Program-made: the position numbers and the translations under genes | The notes under the pieces: generated by a model | The model's database searches: none | The model's input: the letters and a program-made list of their open reading frames with translations, nothing else | Told to the model about the DNA's origin: nothing | From: Bradyrhizobium stylosanthis | GTDB lineage: Bacteria > Pseudomonadota > Alphaproteobacteria > Rhizobiales > Xanthobacteraceae | Direction: 5' to 3' | DNA length: 64,000 nucleotides | Assembly: GCF_001641335.1 (NCBI RefSeq) | Contig: NZ_LVEM01000002.1 | Span: forward strand, 1,033,663 to 1,097,662 | Shown: positions 32,696-41,669 of the stretch, piece after piece | How positions within the stretch are numbered: the stretch's first letter is position 1 | Layout: every line of letters begins with the position of its first letter

Positions 32696-34927
32696 ATGAA
32701 ACGTCTCAAGATCTGGCGACGGTGGTTTGCGCAGAAGTTCGGCTTCGCGCGGCTGACGTGCCTTGCGCTGCTGGTCGTGTTCGCCGGGCTCCGCATCTGG
32801 GATCCGCCGCCGATCCAGGAATTGCGGCTGCGCACCTTCGACATGTTCCAGCTGATCGACCCGCGGCACAAGACGTCTCGGCCGGTCGTCATCGTCGACA
32901 TCGACGACAAGAGCCTCGCCCAGCTCGGACAGTGGCCGTGGCCGCGGACGCGGATCGCCGACCTGATCCAGAACCTCACCAGCAACGGCGCGGTCGCGAT
33001 CGGCTTCGACGTGGTGTTCTCGGAAGCCGACCGGCTCAACCCCGACCTGGTTGCGGGCCAGATGCGCTATCTGGACGATGCCACGCGCGCCAAGCTGCGC
33101 GAGCTGCCGACCAACGACCAGATCCTCTCCGACGCGATCAGGCGCTCGCGCGTGGTGCTGGGCGAGACCGGACAGTCGCAGATCACGTCGGAGATCGACA
33201 AGACGCTGCCCTTCACCGGCGTTGCCACCGTCGGCGAGGCGGATGCCGAGCGCTTCCTGTTCGAATTCCCCGGCCTCCTGCGCAACGTGCCCGTGATCGA
33301 GAAGGTCGCGGCGGGCCGCGGCCTGTTCACCATCAGGACCGAGCGCGACGGCCTGATCCGCCGCGTGCCGATGGTAATCCGCGCCCAGGGCGCCATCATG
33401 CCCTCGCTCAGCCTCGAGATCCTGCGGGTCGTCACCGGCACGCCGACGCTGCTGATCCGGACCGACAAGAGCGGCGTGCGCGCCGTGCGGCTCAAGGGCG
33501 TAGAAATTCCGACCGACAGGAACGCCCAGCTCTGGGTGCATTATGCCCCCCACGACCCCTCGATCTATGTCTCGGCCGCCGACGTGCTCGACAACAGCGT
33601 CTCGCCCAGCAGGATCGCTGGCAAGCTCGTGCTGGTCGGCACCTCCGCGGTCGGCCTGAACGACATCAAGACCACGCCGGTGTCCCGGGCCATGCCGGGT
33701 GTCGAGGTCCACGCCCAGGTGCTGGAGAGCGTGCTGAGCCGCGCAATGATCTCGCAGCCGAACTATGCGCTCGGCGTCGAGCTGCTCGCCGCTCTGATCA
33801 TCGGGCTCCTCGTCATCATCTTCACGCCGAATCTCGGTCCGGTGCGCCTGGTGCTCGCGGGCGCGATGTTCGCCGCCATCCTGGTCGGCACGTCCTGGTT
33901 CTTCTACGCGCAGCGCCGCGAGCTCATCGATTTCACCTACCCGCTGCTCTCGACCACCGGCATCTACCTGACGCTGATCTTCGCCAGCTTCGTGCGCGAG
34001 CAGCGCCAGCGCGTGCAGATCCGCGGCATCTTCGCGCAATACATGTCGCCGGTGCTGGTCGAGCAGCTGGCGCAATCACCGGAGAAACTCGTGCTCGGCG
34101 GCGAGGAGCGCGAGCTGACGATCATGTTCTCCGACGTGCGCGGCTTCACCACGATCTCGGAGAGCTACAAGGACGATCCGCAAGGGCTCATCGCGCTGAT
34201 GAACCGCTTCCTGACGCCGCTGACTGACGTGATCATCGAACAGAAGGGCTATGTCGACAAATATATGGGCGATGCCATCATGGCGTTCTGGAACGCGCCG
34301 CTCGACGATGCCGAGCACCAGGTCAACGCCTGCGAGGCCGCGATCCAGATGCTCGAGAAGATCGACCTGGTCAACAAGGAACGCGAGCAGGACGCCGCCG
34401 ACGGCGGTCACGTCTACATCCCGCTCAACGTCGGCATCGGCCTCAACACCGGCATCGGCGTGGTCGGCAACATGGGCTCCGACCTGAAGAAGAATTATTC
34501 GGTGCTCGGCGACAGCGTGAACCTCGCCTCGCGCCTGGAAGGGCAGACCAAGGAATACGGCTTCCCGATCATCGTGGGATCCAGGACCGCGCTCGCCGCC
34601 AAGGACAAGTTCGCGATCCTCGAGCTCGACTTCATCATGGTCAAGGGCAAGACCGAGCCGGAGGTGATCTACGCTATCGCGGGCCGCGAGGACGTGATGC
34701 ATTCGGCCCCCTTCCAGCGCCTGCGCAACATCACCATAGAAATGCTGAGCTGCTATCGCAGCCGCGACTGGCCCGGCGCGCTCGACGCCATCGAACGCGG
34801 CCGCAGAAGCGAGGACGCCGACACGCTGGAAAAGCTCTTCAAGCTGTACGAAGCGCGGATCAGGGACTTCCAGCTCAACCCGCCGCCGGAAGGCTGGACG
34901 GGGGCATACGCGCTGCTGACGAAGTAG
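32696..34927 (+). CDS. CHASE2-domain class III adenylate cyclase
   Basis: This 743-residue membrane protein has a TM near residues 19-36 and a periplasmic CHASE2 sensor (about 38-345; VIVDIDDKSLAQLGQWPWPR, AIGFDVVFSE). Three TMs follow (about 358-440), then a cytoplasmic class III cyclase domain (about 470-660). LTIMFSDVRGFTTISE and GYVDKYMGDAIMAFW supply the two metal-binding aspartates. The lysine in DKYMGD and the aspartate in SVLGDSVNLASRLEG fit ATP rather than GTP, and the N/R pair of the latter motif is intact, so the enzyme should be active. It starts 123 bases after the adhesin on the same strand. CHASE2 ligands are unknown; cAMP is the predicted output. Confidence 0.9.
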   Translation: MKRLKIWRRWFAQKFGFARLTCLALLVVFAGLRIWDPPPIQELRLRTFDMFQLIDPRHKTSRPVVIVDIDDKSLAQLGQWPWPRTRIADLIQNLTSNGAVAIGFDVVFSEADRLNPDLVAGQMRYLDDATRAKLRELPTNDQILSDAIRRSRVVLGETGQSQITSEIDKTLPFTGVATVGEADAERFLFEFPGLLRNVPVIEKVAAGRGLFTIRTERDGLIRRVPMVIRAQGAIMPSLSLEILRVVTGTPTLLIRTDKSGVRAVRLKGVEIPTDRNAQLWVHYAPHDPSIYVSAADVLDNSVSPSRIAGKLVLVGTSAVGLNDIKTTPVSRAMPGVEVHAQVLESVLSRAMISQPNYALGVELLAALIIGLLVIIFTPNLGPVRLVLAGAMFAAILVGTSWFFYAQRRELIDFTYPLLSTTGIYLTLIFASFVREQRQRVQIRGIFAQYMSPVLVEQLAQSPEKLVLGGEERELTIMFSDVRGFTTISESYKDDPQGLIALMNRFLTPLTDVIIEQKGYVDKYMGDAIMAFWNAPLDDAEHQVNACEAAIQMLEKIDLVNKEREQDAADGGHVYIPLNVGIGLNTGIGVVGNMGSDLKKNYSVLGDSVNLASRLEGQTKEYGFPIIVGSRTALAAKDKFAILELDFIMVKGKTEPEVIYAIAGREDVMHSAPFQRLRNITIEMLSCYRSRDWPGALDAIERGRRSEDADTLEKLFKLYEARIRDFQLNPPPEGWTGAYALLTK

Positions 34928-35077
34928 GGGGCGTGTGGTTCGGCTTCGCGCGAGCCTCATACTCGTGCCTGGTAGATCAAAATCGACCATGTCGGTGGCC
35001 GGCGAGCCGAACGTCTCCTGGAAAACAGCCGTAACGGCCGGTTGAGCAATTCAAATCGCCCAGCTGTTTCCCTCTAG

Positions 35078-35566
35078 TCAACTTCCGTTAGGTCGAGATT
35101 GCAGCTGGTCGAGTTGCTTCAGGAGATATTGCTGCAGTTGAGGCACTCTCGTGTGTTTCTGACAAGCGGCAACTGCTTCCAGCAATCCAAAGTAAATCGC
35201 TTCTCGCAATTCGCCATCAAGGAAAGTGATGAGTGACCGCCGTCGTGCGGCGGCCGGCACATACAGATCGGGATCATCGCCCTCTAGCTCGGAGACCCCC
35301 GAGACTTTCACGTGAGCTGACGGATGAATCGAAATGACTTCTCGACACTCATCGAGCTTGCGCCATGCAATTTGCTCTGTCGCACAAAGCGCCCAGACAG
35401 ATTTGAAAATCACCTCTTCTTCAAGAGTGAGTGCGCGCGCCGGTCGAGCAAAGTGCAAAGAGAACGCCTCGCAGACATATGCTGGGTTCGCCTCCTCGTC
35501 GTGCCGGTATTCAATATTGCTGGTTGGTGATGAGAACCAGTCGTCGATGTTCTGAAGAGCCTGCAT
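35078..35566 (-). CDS. Hypothetical protein (no family recognised)
   Basis: This protein of about 162 residues starts MQALQNIDDWFSSPTSN. It is soluble and acidic, with predicted helices at the end (LREAIYFGLLEAVAACQK, LQQYLLKQLDQLQSR). An ATG 12 codons upstream (35602) falls inside a hairpin at 35597-35623 and has no ribosome site, so the downstream ATG is preferred, though its own site is weak. Base composition is lower in GC than neighbouring genes, and codon choice is less biased. Nothing indicates function. It is the first of three unrecognised genes between the cyclase and the peptide transporter. Confidence 0.55.
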   Translation of the reverse strand: MQALQNIDDWFSSPTSNIEYRHDEEANPAYVCEAFSLHFARPARALTLEEEVIFKSVWALCATEQIAWRKLDECREVISIHPSAHVKVSGVSELEGDDPDLYVPAAARRRSLITFLDGELREAIYFGLLEAVAACQKHTRVPQLQQYLLKQLDQLQSRPNGS

Positions 35567-35602
35567 GATCACCAATTTTCTGTTGCGGAAATAGGGGCCC
35601 AT

Positions 35603-35905
35603 GCGTGCAATTCACGCGTGGGCGACAACGAAATCATTCCAGTCGCTCTTATTGTCGATTGATTATGGATCCGGACGCCCTTGATCAACCCCGACGCTAA
35701 GGCTATTACTATCAGGTTGCTATTTTAAATTGAAGTGGTGATTGATCGCACCTCGATCCCTGGGGCGTCGGAGCTTGCTCTGCCAAGTCGCGGAGTGCCC
35801 TGCTGGATTCCTGTCATGCTGTCGGGGATAGGCAGGGTGGAGGGCAATTTCTCGCTGGATCTGGAACTAGGCGATTGAGCCATTTGGGCTGCAATGGAGG
35901 GCACA
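35603..35905. other. Low-GC intergenic stretch between two divergent unknown genes
   Basis: This 303-base gap includes most of the hairpin GCCCATGCGTG-5-CACGCGTGGGC (35597-35623) and an AT-rich stretch around 35700-35740. Short Pro/Gly-poor frames occur but none is convincing. It is likely the promoter region for the divergent hypothetical genes. Confidence 0.5.
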
Positions 35906-36271
35906 ATGATTTTGCGAGAGACAGAAAAGCTACTTGTCCGGTCGATGCAATGGGCAAGCATCGCGGACATCGACGATGTCCATGAGATTTGCGATTCTGA
36001 CAGCGAGTGTCTTGCAGAGATAAGAGACGTACTATCGCGATACGGAAAGCTGGATCGCTTCGGAATCACATTGTTGCATTCGCATTTTCCAATTCATGAA
36101 GACGAGGTCTTGGTCGAATCGGTTGATCGCACCGCTCGCACGCTTACGATTCAACCCATAAAGCAGGTCGACCTTGGAAATGCCGTCGAAACGGCTTGGT
36201 CGCTGAGCAACCTAGATCCGCTTCTTGTTTGTCGTCAGCATTGCATTATCGACCCCCCAGGGCACAGATGA
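35906..36271 (+). CDS. Hypothetical protein (no family recognised)
   Basis: This 121-residue protein starts MILRETEKLLVRSMQW. The start is fixed by GGAGGGCACA directly before the ATG at 35906; the ATG at 35894 overlaps that site. It is predicted soluble and acidic (DIDDVHEICDSDSECLAEIR), with a central strand-like region (DEVLVESVDRTARTLTIQ). It has three cysteines and no leader. GC content is low for this genome, suggesting acquisition or weak selection. No function can be proposed. Confidence 0.55.
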   Translation: MILRETEKLLVRSMQWASIADIDDVHEICDSDSECLAEIRDVLSRYGKLDRFGITLLHSHFPIHEDEVLVESVDRTARTLTIQPIKQVDLGNAVETAWSLSNLDPLLVCRQHCIIDPPGHR

Positions 36272-36476
36272 ATCCCATCCCCCGATGGAAACCCGACTAG
36301 CAATGTTGACCGGGAGAAAATGAGCCCGCCGGTCAAATCCCGTGCGTCGGGAGCAACTACGGAAGAGTCGGCGCTCGCCGAGCGGAATTGAAGATTGCAT
36401 GTTGATCGTCTGGCAGCGTTTCATGTCAACGCTGCCAGATTTCTTGTGTATCGGAATATTCGCCAATGAGGCGAAT

Positions 36477-36731
36477 TCATTCCTCACTTACGAAGTATGT
36501 TGCCTGGCCATCCTCGTCGATTTGAAAGCAGGTAAACTCACTGCCTCCCTTGTGACCATTCAGAAGGATCTTGCAGCCAAATGTTGCAGCCATTTCCAGC
36601 GCGTAGTCCATGGCTGAATATGGGTCACGAAATGCCTCATACTTTGGAGTCTTTCGTCCCGGAATCAAAACGCGGACATAGAACGGCGGCATGATTACCG
36701 CATTGTCTGATGGATCTCTGAGAAGGCCCAT
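36477..36731 (-). CDS. Small hypothetical protein (no family recognised)
   Basis: This 84-residue protein starts MGLLRDPSDNAVIMPPFYVR. The ATG at 36731 has CAGGA at about 8 bases and is preferred over ATGs at 36740 and 36800. The middle part (KTPKYEAFRDPYSAMDYALE) and end (TCFQIDEDGQATYFVSEE) suggest a compact alpha/beta protein like small RHH-free stress or antitoxin-like proteins, but no family is recognised. It lies in the low-GC patch together with the two preceding genes. Confidence 0.5.
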   Translation of the reverse strand: MGLLRDPSDNAVIMPPFYVRVLIPGRKTPKYEAFRDPYSAMDYALEMAATFGCKILLNGHKGGSEFTCFQIDEDGQATYFVSEE

Positions 36732-37064
36732 TGATGTCATTCCTGGCGTGTAAAATAAGAAAATACACGTCATTCTTGTCGATATGTCACAGCAACGCAA
36801 GGCTTCTCGGACGGGATGCTGTCATGGCTGCCGGCGCATCAGACTCCAGAAGCGACATGCGAAGGCTATCGGAAGGGAGGAGCTCAAGGATGATGTTGGG
36901 CGACTTGCCGACGCTAGTGCACCTCAGAGGAATGAGGTTGCGCTCCCGGTACTGACGGCGCCGGCATAGACTCTCGTGGAGCGGCGGACGCGCGCCTCTC
37001 GTTGCATCAGGGGTGGGCACGCCTGCGCATTGCCCACCCTACGGCACCTCTGCCTACGGCACCC
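36732..37064. other. Intergenic region with a GGGTGGGCA hairpin
   Basis: This 333-base gap lies upstream of the small hypothetical gene and downstream of the minus-strand binding-protein gene. Its end contains the hairpin GGGTGGGCA-11-TGCCCACCC (37011-37039), followed by a short repeat of CTACGGCACC; the same arms recur at 50307-50395. Two overlapping short frames on opposite strands (36731-36955 and 36787-37020) look like chance. Confidence 0.6.
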
Positions 37065-38660
37065 TCACTCCACCCCGATCGTCGTCAGATCCTGGAACCA
37101 GTGCTGCGCCTGCACGAACTGCTTGATCTTCGGCGACAGCGCGTGCGGGTTGGTGTCGTGGACGACCCAGACCAGCACGGCATCGTCCACGATCAGCGCA
37201 TGCGCCTGCGCGATCAAATCGTCCTGCTTGGCGGTGTCAAACGTCTGCTTGGCCTCGTTGATCAGCGCGTCGACCTTCGGGTTCTTGTAGCCGCCCCAGT
37301 TGACGCCCACCGGCGCGATCTGGTCCGAGGCGAAGAAGCGGACGATGGCGTAGAGCGGGTCGGAGGTGACATAGGCGATGTTGTTGGCGGTGATGCCGGC
37401 GTTCATCTCGTCCGCCGCGCCCTTGCGCCAATGCGTGTAGAGCGTCTCGAGCTCGACCACCTTGAAGTCGATGTCGATGCCGATCTCCTTGAAACTCTGC
37501 TGCAGGTATTCGTTCATCGGCAGCGACAGCATCTGGCCGGTGCCGCCCTGCGCGATGATGAAGGTGGTCTTCAGCGGCTTGGCTTTCGAATAGCCCGCTT
37601 CCTCCACCAGCTTCTTGGCGGCGGCGAAATCGTATTTCAGCTCGAAGCTGGGCTTGCCGAACCATGGGCTGGACGGGTCGACCTGGCCCTTGGCGGGCTT
37701 GGCGAGGCCGTTCATCAGGCCGACGACTTCGTCGCGGTTGATCGCAAGGTTCAGCGCCTTGCGCAGGCGGATGTCGGTCCAGGGTGAGCCCGGCAGCACG
37801 CTGAGGTGATAATTCCAGACATGCGGCGTGACGTTGTCGACCAGCTTCATGCCGGCGGCCTTGAGCTGCGGCACGGCGTCGGGCGCCGGCGTCTCGATCA
37901 GGTCCACTTGCCCGGCCAGCAGCGCGTTGGTGCGCGTCAGCGCTTCCGGCATCGGCACCAGCACGATCTTGTCGACCTTCGGAATCCGCTTCTTGTTCCA
38001 GTAGTCCGGATTCTTGCTCAGCTCGGCGAGCTCGCGCGGCACCAGCTTGGTCAGCTTGAACGGGCCGGTGCCGGAGGGCTGGCTCGCGAACTTGTCCCAA
38101 TCCTTGCCGAGCTTCTCATATTGCGCCGGGCTCGAGACCAGGAACCAGAGCATCTGGTAGGGGAAGAAGGAATCGACCGTCTTGGTCGTGATCTCCACGG
38201 TGGAATCGTCGATCTTGGCGTAGCTCGCGACGGAGGGCAGGCGGGTCTTCACCTGCGCGCTCTGCCGCTTGTCGAATTGCGGCGCCTTGTCGTTGAGCAC
38301 CTTGTCCAGATTCCAGATCACCGCGTCGGCGTTGAAATCGCTGCCGTCGTGAAACTTCACCCCCTTGCGCAAGGTGAAGCGCCACTTGGTCTTGTCGTTG
38401 TCATCCACCTTCCATTCGGTGGCGAGGCCCGGCACCAGCTTGCCCGGCCGATCGGCGACGTCCATTTCCCAGGCCACCAGCGGATCGTAGATCGTGTAGG
38501 CCGTGAACTGATAGGCGCCGGCGCCGCGGTCGGGCTGGCCGGTGGTCAGCGGAATATCCGCCATCGAGATGCCGTAGCGCACCACCGTTTCGGCGCGCGC
38601 CGCGAGAGGGGAGAGCGCCAGCGCAAGCACGGCGAGACAGGTCGATAGTCGGTTACGCAT
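37065..38660 (-). CDS. ABC transporter substrate-binding protein, family 5 (peptide/nickel type), copy 1
   Basis: This 531-residue periplasmic protein has a signal peptide (MRNRLSTCLAVLALALSPLA, cleavage near ARAET). SBP family 5 marks include VPGLATEWKVDD, TLRKGVKFHDGSDFNADAVIW and IRLRKALNLAINRDEVVGLM (about 320-340). Start at 38660 follows TGGGAGCC; the longer frame to 38996 crosses the promoter region and is rejected. It is paralogous to the divergent gene at 38860-40518. It has no permease of its own, so it probably delivers ligand to the adjacent transporter. Confidence 0.88.
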   Translation of the reverse strand: MRNRLSTCLAVLALALSPLAARAETVVRYGISMADIPLTTGQPDRGAGAYQFTAYTIYDPLVAWEMDVADRPGKLVPGLATEWKVDDNDKTKWRFTLRKGVKFHDGSDFNADAVIWNLDKVLNDKAPQFDKRQSAQVKTRLPSVASYAKIDDSTVEITTKTVDSFFPYQMLWFLVSSPAQYEKLGKDWDKFASQPSGTGPFKLTKLVPRELAELSKNPDYWNKKRIPKVDKIVLVPMPEALTRTNALLAGQVDLIETPAPDAVPQLKAAGMKLVDNVTPHVWNYHLSVLPGSPWTDIRLRKALNLAINRDEVVGLMNGLAKPAKGQVDPSSPWFGKPSFELKYDFAAAKKLVEEAGYSKAKPLKTTFIIAQGGTGQMLSLPMNEYLQQSFKEIGIDIDFKVVELETLYTHWRKGAADEMNAGITANNIAYVTSDPLYAIVRFFASDQIAPVGVNWGGYKNPKVDALINEAKQTFDTAKQDDLIAQAHALIVDDAVLVWVVHDTNPHALSPKIKQFVQAQHWFQDLTTIGVE

Positions 38661-38859
38661 GGCCCAAGGCTCCCAGGAAGATCTGGGGCCAAACCTGCAA
38701 GCTTGATGCCAGAATAGGCAGACTTGCTGCTCATCCCCCGCCTGATCACAAGGACTTGTCGTCGCATGGGCAATTTGCAGAATAAGTTTCTCCTTGGCAT
38801 AGCCATTGCATACGATTGCATCAAAATTAATCATCGAAAGCCGAAGAAGGATCGAGGCG
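38661..38859. promoter_or_regulatory. Divergent promoter region between two paralogous binding-protein genes
   Basis: This 199-base region separates the two start codons. The half near the plus-strand gene is AT-rich and contains the direct repeat ATTGCATACG / ATTGCATC (38804-38821), a possible regulator site. Promoter boxes could not be assigned with confidence. Confidence 0.5.
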
Positions 38860-40518
38860 ATGCGTATCAAGAACAACAAGACACGGGCGGCGCTGATCGC
38901 GCTTTTGGCGCTGGGCAGCGCGGCGGCATGGCCGCGCGTCGCAAGTAGCGAGACCGTGCTGCGGATCGGCATGACGGCTGCCGATATTCCGCGCACGCTG
39001 GGCCAGCCCGATCAGGGCTTTGAAGGCAACCGCTTCACCGGCCTCACCATGTACGACGCGCTGACCGGCTGGGACCTCTCCTCCGCCGACAAGGCGAGCA
39101 CGGTGATCCCCGGCCTTGCCACCGAGTGGAAGGTGGACGATGCCGACAAGACCAAATGGGTCTTCAAGCTGCGCCCCGGCGTCACCTTCCATGACGGCAC
39201 CCCGTTCAATGCAGATGCGGTGGTGTGGAACGTCGAGAAGGTGCTGAAGCAGGACGCGCCGCAGTTCGATGCCAGCCAGGTCGGCGTCACGGCCTCGCGC
39301 ATGCCGACGCTGGCTTCCGCCAGGAAGATCGACGACATGACCGTCGAGCTCACCACCAAGGAGCCCGACAGCTTCCTGCCGATCAACCTCACCAATCTGT
39401 TCATGGCGAGCCCGACGAAGTGGCAGCACTTCTACGACAAGGCCGAGGGCGCCGACGCCAAGGCGAAGTCGCAGGCCGCCTGGACCGCCTTCGCCAAGGA
39501 CGCGGCGGGCACCGGCCCGTGGAAGATGGCGAGCTTCACCCCGCGCGAGCGGCTCGAGCTGGTGAAGAACGCGAATTATTGGGACAAGGCGCGCGTGCCC
39601 AAGGTCGACAAGATGGTGCTCCTGCCGATGCCGGAAGCGAATGCGCGCACCGCGGCGCTGCTCTCCGGGCAGGTCGACTGGGTCGAGGCGCCCGCGCCCG
39701 ACGCGCTGCCCGAGCTGAAGCAGCGCGGCTTCAAGCTCTACGCCAACGAGCAGCCGCATGTCTGGCCCTGGCAGTTCTCGCGCGTCGAAGGCTCGCCCTG
39801 GAACGACATCCGCGTACGCAAGGCTGCAAACCTCTGTATCGATCGCGAAGGCCTCAAGGATGGCCTGCTCGCCGGCCTGATGGTGCCCGCGACCGGCACC
39901 TTCGAGCCCGGCCACCCCTGGCGCGGCAAGCCGACCTTCGAGATCAAGTACGACAAGGCGGCCGCACAGAAGCTGATGCAGGAAGCCGGCTTCGGTCCGA
40001 ACAAGAAGCTGGTGGTGAAGACCCAGACGTCTGCGTCGGGCTCGGGCCAGATGCAGCCGCTGCCGATGAATGAATATCTGCAGCAGGCGCTGGCCGAGTG
40101 CTATTTCGACGTCAAGCTCGACGTCATCGAGTGGAACACGCTGTTCACCAACTGGCGCCGCGGTGCCAAGGATCCCAGCGCCAACGGCTCCAACGCGACC
40201 AACGTCACCTATGCGGCGATGGACCCGTTCTTCGCGCTGGTGCGCTTCCTGCAATCGGGCATGGCGCCGCCGGTCTCGAACAATTGGGGCTTCATCAACG
40301 ACCCCAAGTTCGACGAGCTGGTGAAGAAGGCACGCCAGACCTTCGATCCCGCCGCGCGTGACGCTGCACTCGCCGAGCTGCACGCCGCCTCCGTCGACGA
40401 TGCCGCCTTCCTCTACGTCGCTCACGACGTCGGCCCGCGCGCGATGAGCCCGAAGGTGACGGGCGTCGTGCAGCCGAAGAGCTGGTTCATCGACTTCTCG
40501 CTGGTGTCGATGAATTAG
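38860..40518 (+). CDS. ABC transporter substrate-binding protein, family 5, copy 2
   Basis: This 552-residue protein has a leader (MRIKNNKTRAALIALLALGS, cleavage near SSET) and the same architecture as its divergent neighbour: VLRIGMTAADIPRTLGQPDQ opens the mature part, then VIPGLATEWKVDDADKTKWV, GVTFHDGTPFNADAVVWNVE and VRKAANLCIDREGL. It heads the operon with two permeases, two ATPases, the AtzG-like protein and an amidase. Start at 38860 is chosen because GAAGGATCGAGG precedes it and it begins the signal peptide. The ligand is unknown; the amidase in the operon suggests an amide or short peptide. Confidence 0.88.
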   Translation: MRIKNNKTRAALIALLALGSAAAWPRVASSETVLRIGMTAADIPRTLGQPDQGFEGNRFTGLTMYDALTGWDLSSADKASTVIPGLATEWKVDDADKTKWVFKLRPGVTFHDGTPFNADAVVWNVEKVLKQDAPQFDASQVGVTASRMPTLASARKIDDMTVELTTKEPDSFLPINLTNLFMASPTKWQHFYDKAEGADAKAKSQAAWTAFAKDAAGTGPWKMASFTPRERLELVKNANYWDKARVPKVDKMVLLPMPEANARTAALLSGQVDWVEAPAPDALPELKQRGFKLYANEQPHVWPWQFSRVEGSPWNDIRVRKAANLCIDREGLKDGLLAGLMVPATGTFEPGHPWRGKPTFEIKYDKAAAQKLMQEAGFGPNKKLVVKTQTSASGSGQMQPLPMNEYLQQALAECYFDVKLDVIEWNTLFTNWRRGAKDPSANGSNATNVTYAAMDPFFALVRFLQSGMAPPVSNNWGFINDPKFDELVKKARQTFDPAARDAALAELHAASVDDAAFLYVAHDVGPRAMSPKVTGVVQPKSWFIDFSLVSMN

Positions 40519-40536
40519 TTCGCGCCACAAGCACAG

Positions 40537-40698
40537 TGCACCCTCTCCCCTTGTGGGAGAGGGTGGCTTCGCGACAGCGAAGCCGGGTGAGGGGTCTCTC
40601 TCCGCGGAGAGAGCTCTTGCTTTTGAAATAACAGCATTCGCGGAAACAACCCCTCATCCGGCGCTTCGCGCCACCTTCTCCCGCAAGGGGAGAAGGGA
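40537..40698. repeat. Palindromic repeat, family D, copy 2
   Basis: CACCCTCTCCCCTTGTGGGA with GGGTGAGGGG at the left mirrors CCCCTCATCCGG and CCGCAAGGGGAGAAGGG at the right. It lies between the binding-protein and permease genes; its right end leaves an AAGGGGAGAAGGGAAG purine run 15 bases before the GTG start of the permease. Confidence 0.88.
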
Positions 40699-40713
40699 AG
40701 AAAAAGAAACAAC

Positions 40714-41667
40714 GTGCTCGCCTATACCGCCAGACGCATTGTCTATGTCGTCCCGATCGTCATCAGCGTCGCGCTGGTGTGCTTCCTGCTCGTGCACATC
40801 ACGCCGGGCGATCCGCTCGTCGCGGTGCTCCCCGCCGACGCCTCGCAGGAGCTCGCCGCGCAGCTTCGCGCCGCCTACGGTTTCGACCGGCCGCTGCCGG
40901 TGCAGTTCGGGCTCTGGCTGCTGCGCGCGCTGCATGGCGATCTCGGCAATTCCATTGCGACGGGGCGCCCCGTGCTGGCCGAGGTCATGCGCGCGGTCGG
41001 CAACACCGTCACGCTCGCGATTGCCGCCGCGATCATCGGCTTCACCATGGGCATCCTGCTCGGCCTCATCGCCGGATATTTCCGCGAGACCTGGATCGAC
41101 AAGGTCGCGACCTCCTTCGCCATCGCCGGCGTGTCCGTGCCGCATTACTGGCTCGGCATGCTGCTCGTCATCATCTTCTCGGTGCAGCTGAACTGGCTGC
41201 CCGCGGTCGGCGCCGGCCCCAGCGGCTCCAACTCCTGGGCCTGGGACTGGGCGCACCTGAAATATCTCGTGCTGCCGGCGATCACGACCTCGGTGATTCC
41301 GATGGGCATCGTCACCCGCACGGTGCGCGCGCTCACCGGCGACATCCTCTCGCAGGATTTCGTCGAGGCCCTGCGCGCAAAGGGTCTGCATGAGCGCGGC
41401 GTGTTCCGTCACGTCGTCAAGAACGCCGCTCCCACCGCGCTCGCGGTGATGGGCCTGCAGCTCGGTTATATGCTCGGCGGCTCGATCCTGATCGAGACCG
41501 TGTTCTCCTGGCCGGGGTCGGGCTTCCTGCTCAACTCGGCGATCTTCCAGCGCGACCTGCCGCTGCTGCAGGGCACGATCCTGATCCTGGCGCTGTTCTT
41601 CGTCTTCCTCAATCTGCTGGTCGACATCGCGCAAGCCGCGATCGACCCGCGCATCAAGCGGGGCTAG
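40714..41667 (+). CDS. Peptide-type ABC permease, DppB/OppB family
   Basis: This 317-residue membrane protein has a GTG start (LAYTARRIVYVVPIVISVAL) and the family block LVHITPGDPL (about 26-35). The C-terminal EAA loop is FVEALRAKGLHERGVFRHVV (about 217-236). Six TM segments are expected. It pairs with the DppC-type permease 2 bases downstream. The GTG at 40714 is preferred because the first hydrophobic segment begins there, and the purine run from the repeat precedes it. Confidence 0.88.
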   Translation: MLAYTARRIVYVVPIVISVALVCFLLVHITPGDPLVAVLPADASQELAAQLRAAYGFDRPLPVQFGLWLLRALHGDLGNSIATGRPVLAEVMRAVGNTVTLAIAAAIIGFTMGILLGLIAGYFRETWIDKVATSFAIAGVSVPHYWLGMLLVIIFSVQLNWLPAVGAGPSGSNSWAWDWAHLKYLVLPAITTSVIPMGIVTRTVRALTGDILSQDFVEALRAKGLHERGVFRHVVKNAAPTALAVMGLQLGYMLGGSILIETVFSWPGSGFLLNSAIFQRDLPLLQGTILILALFFVFLNLLVDIAQAAIDPRIKRG

Positions 41668-41669
41668 CG

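Noticed and set aside
36731..37020. Two short overlapping frames on opposite strands
   Set aside because: Neither has a ribosome site or a plausible protein-like sequence; the region ends in a palindromic hairpin.
34980..37064. Low-GC patch as a complete mobile island
   Set aside because: No integrase, transposase, tRNA gene or flanking direct repeat could be found, so only a composition anomaly is claimed.
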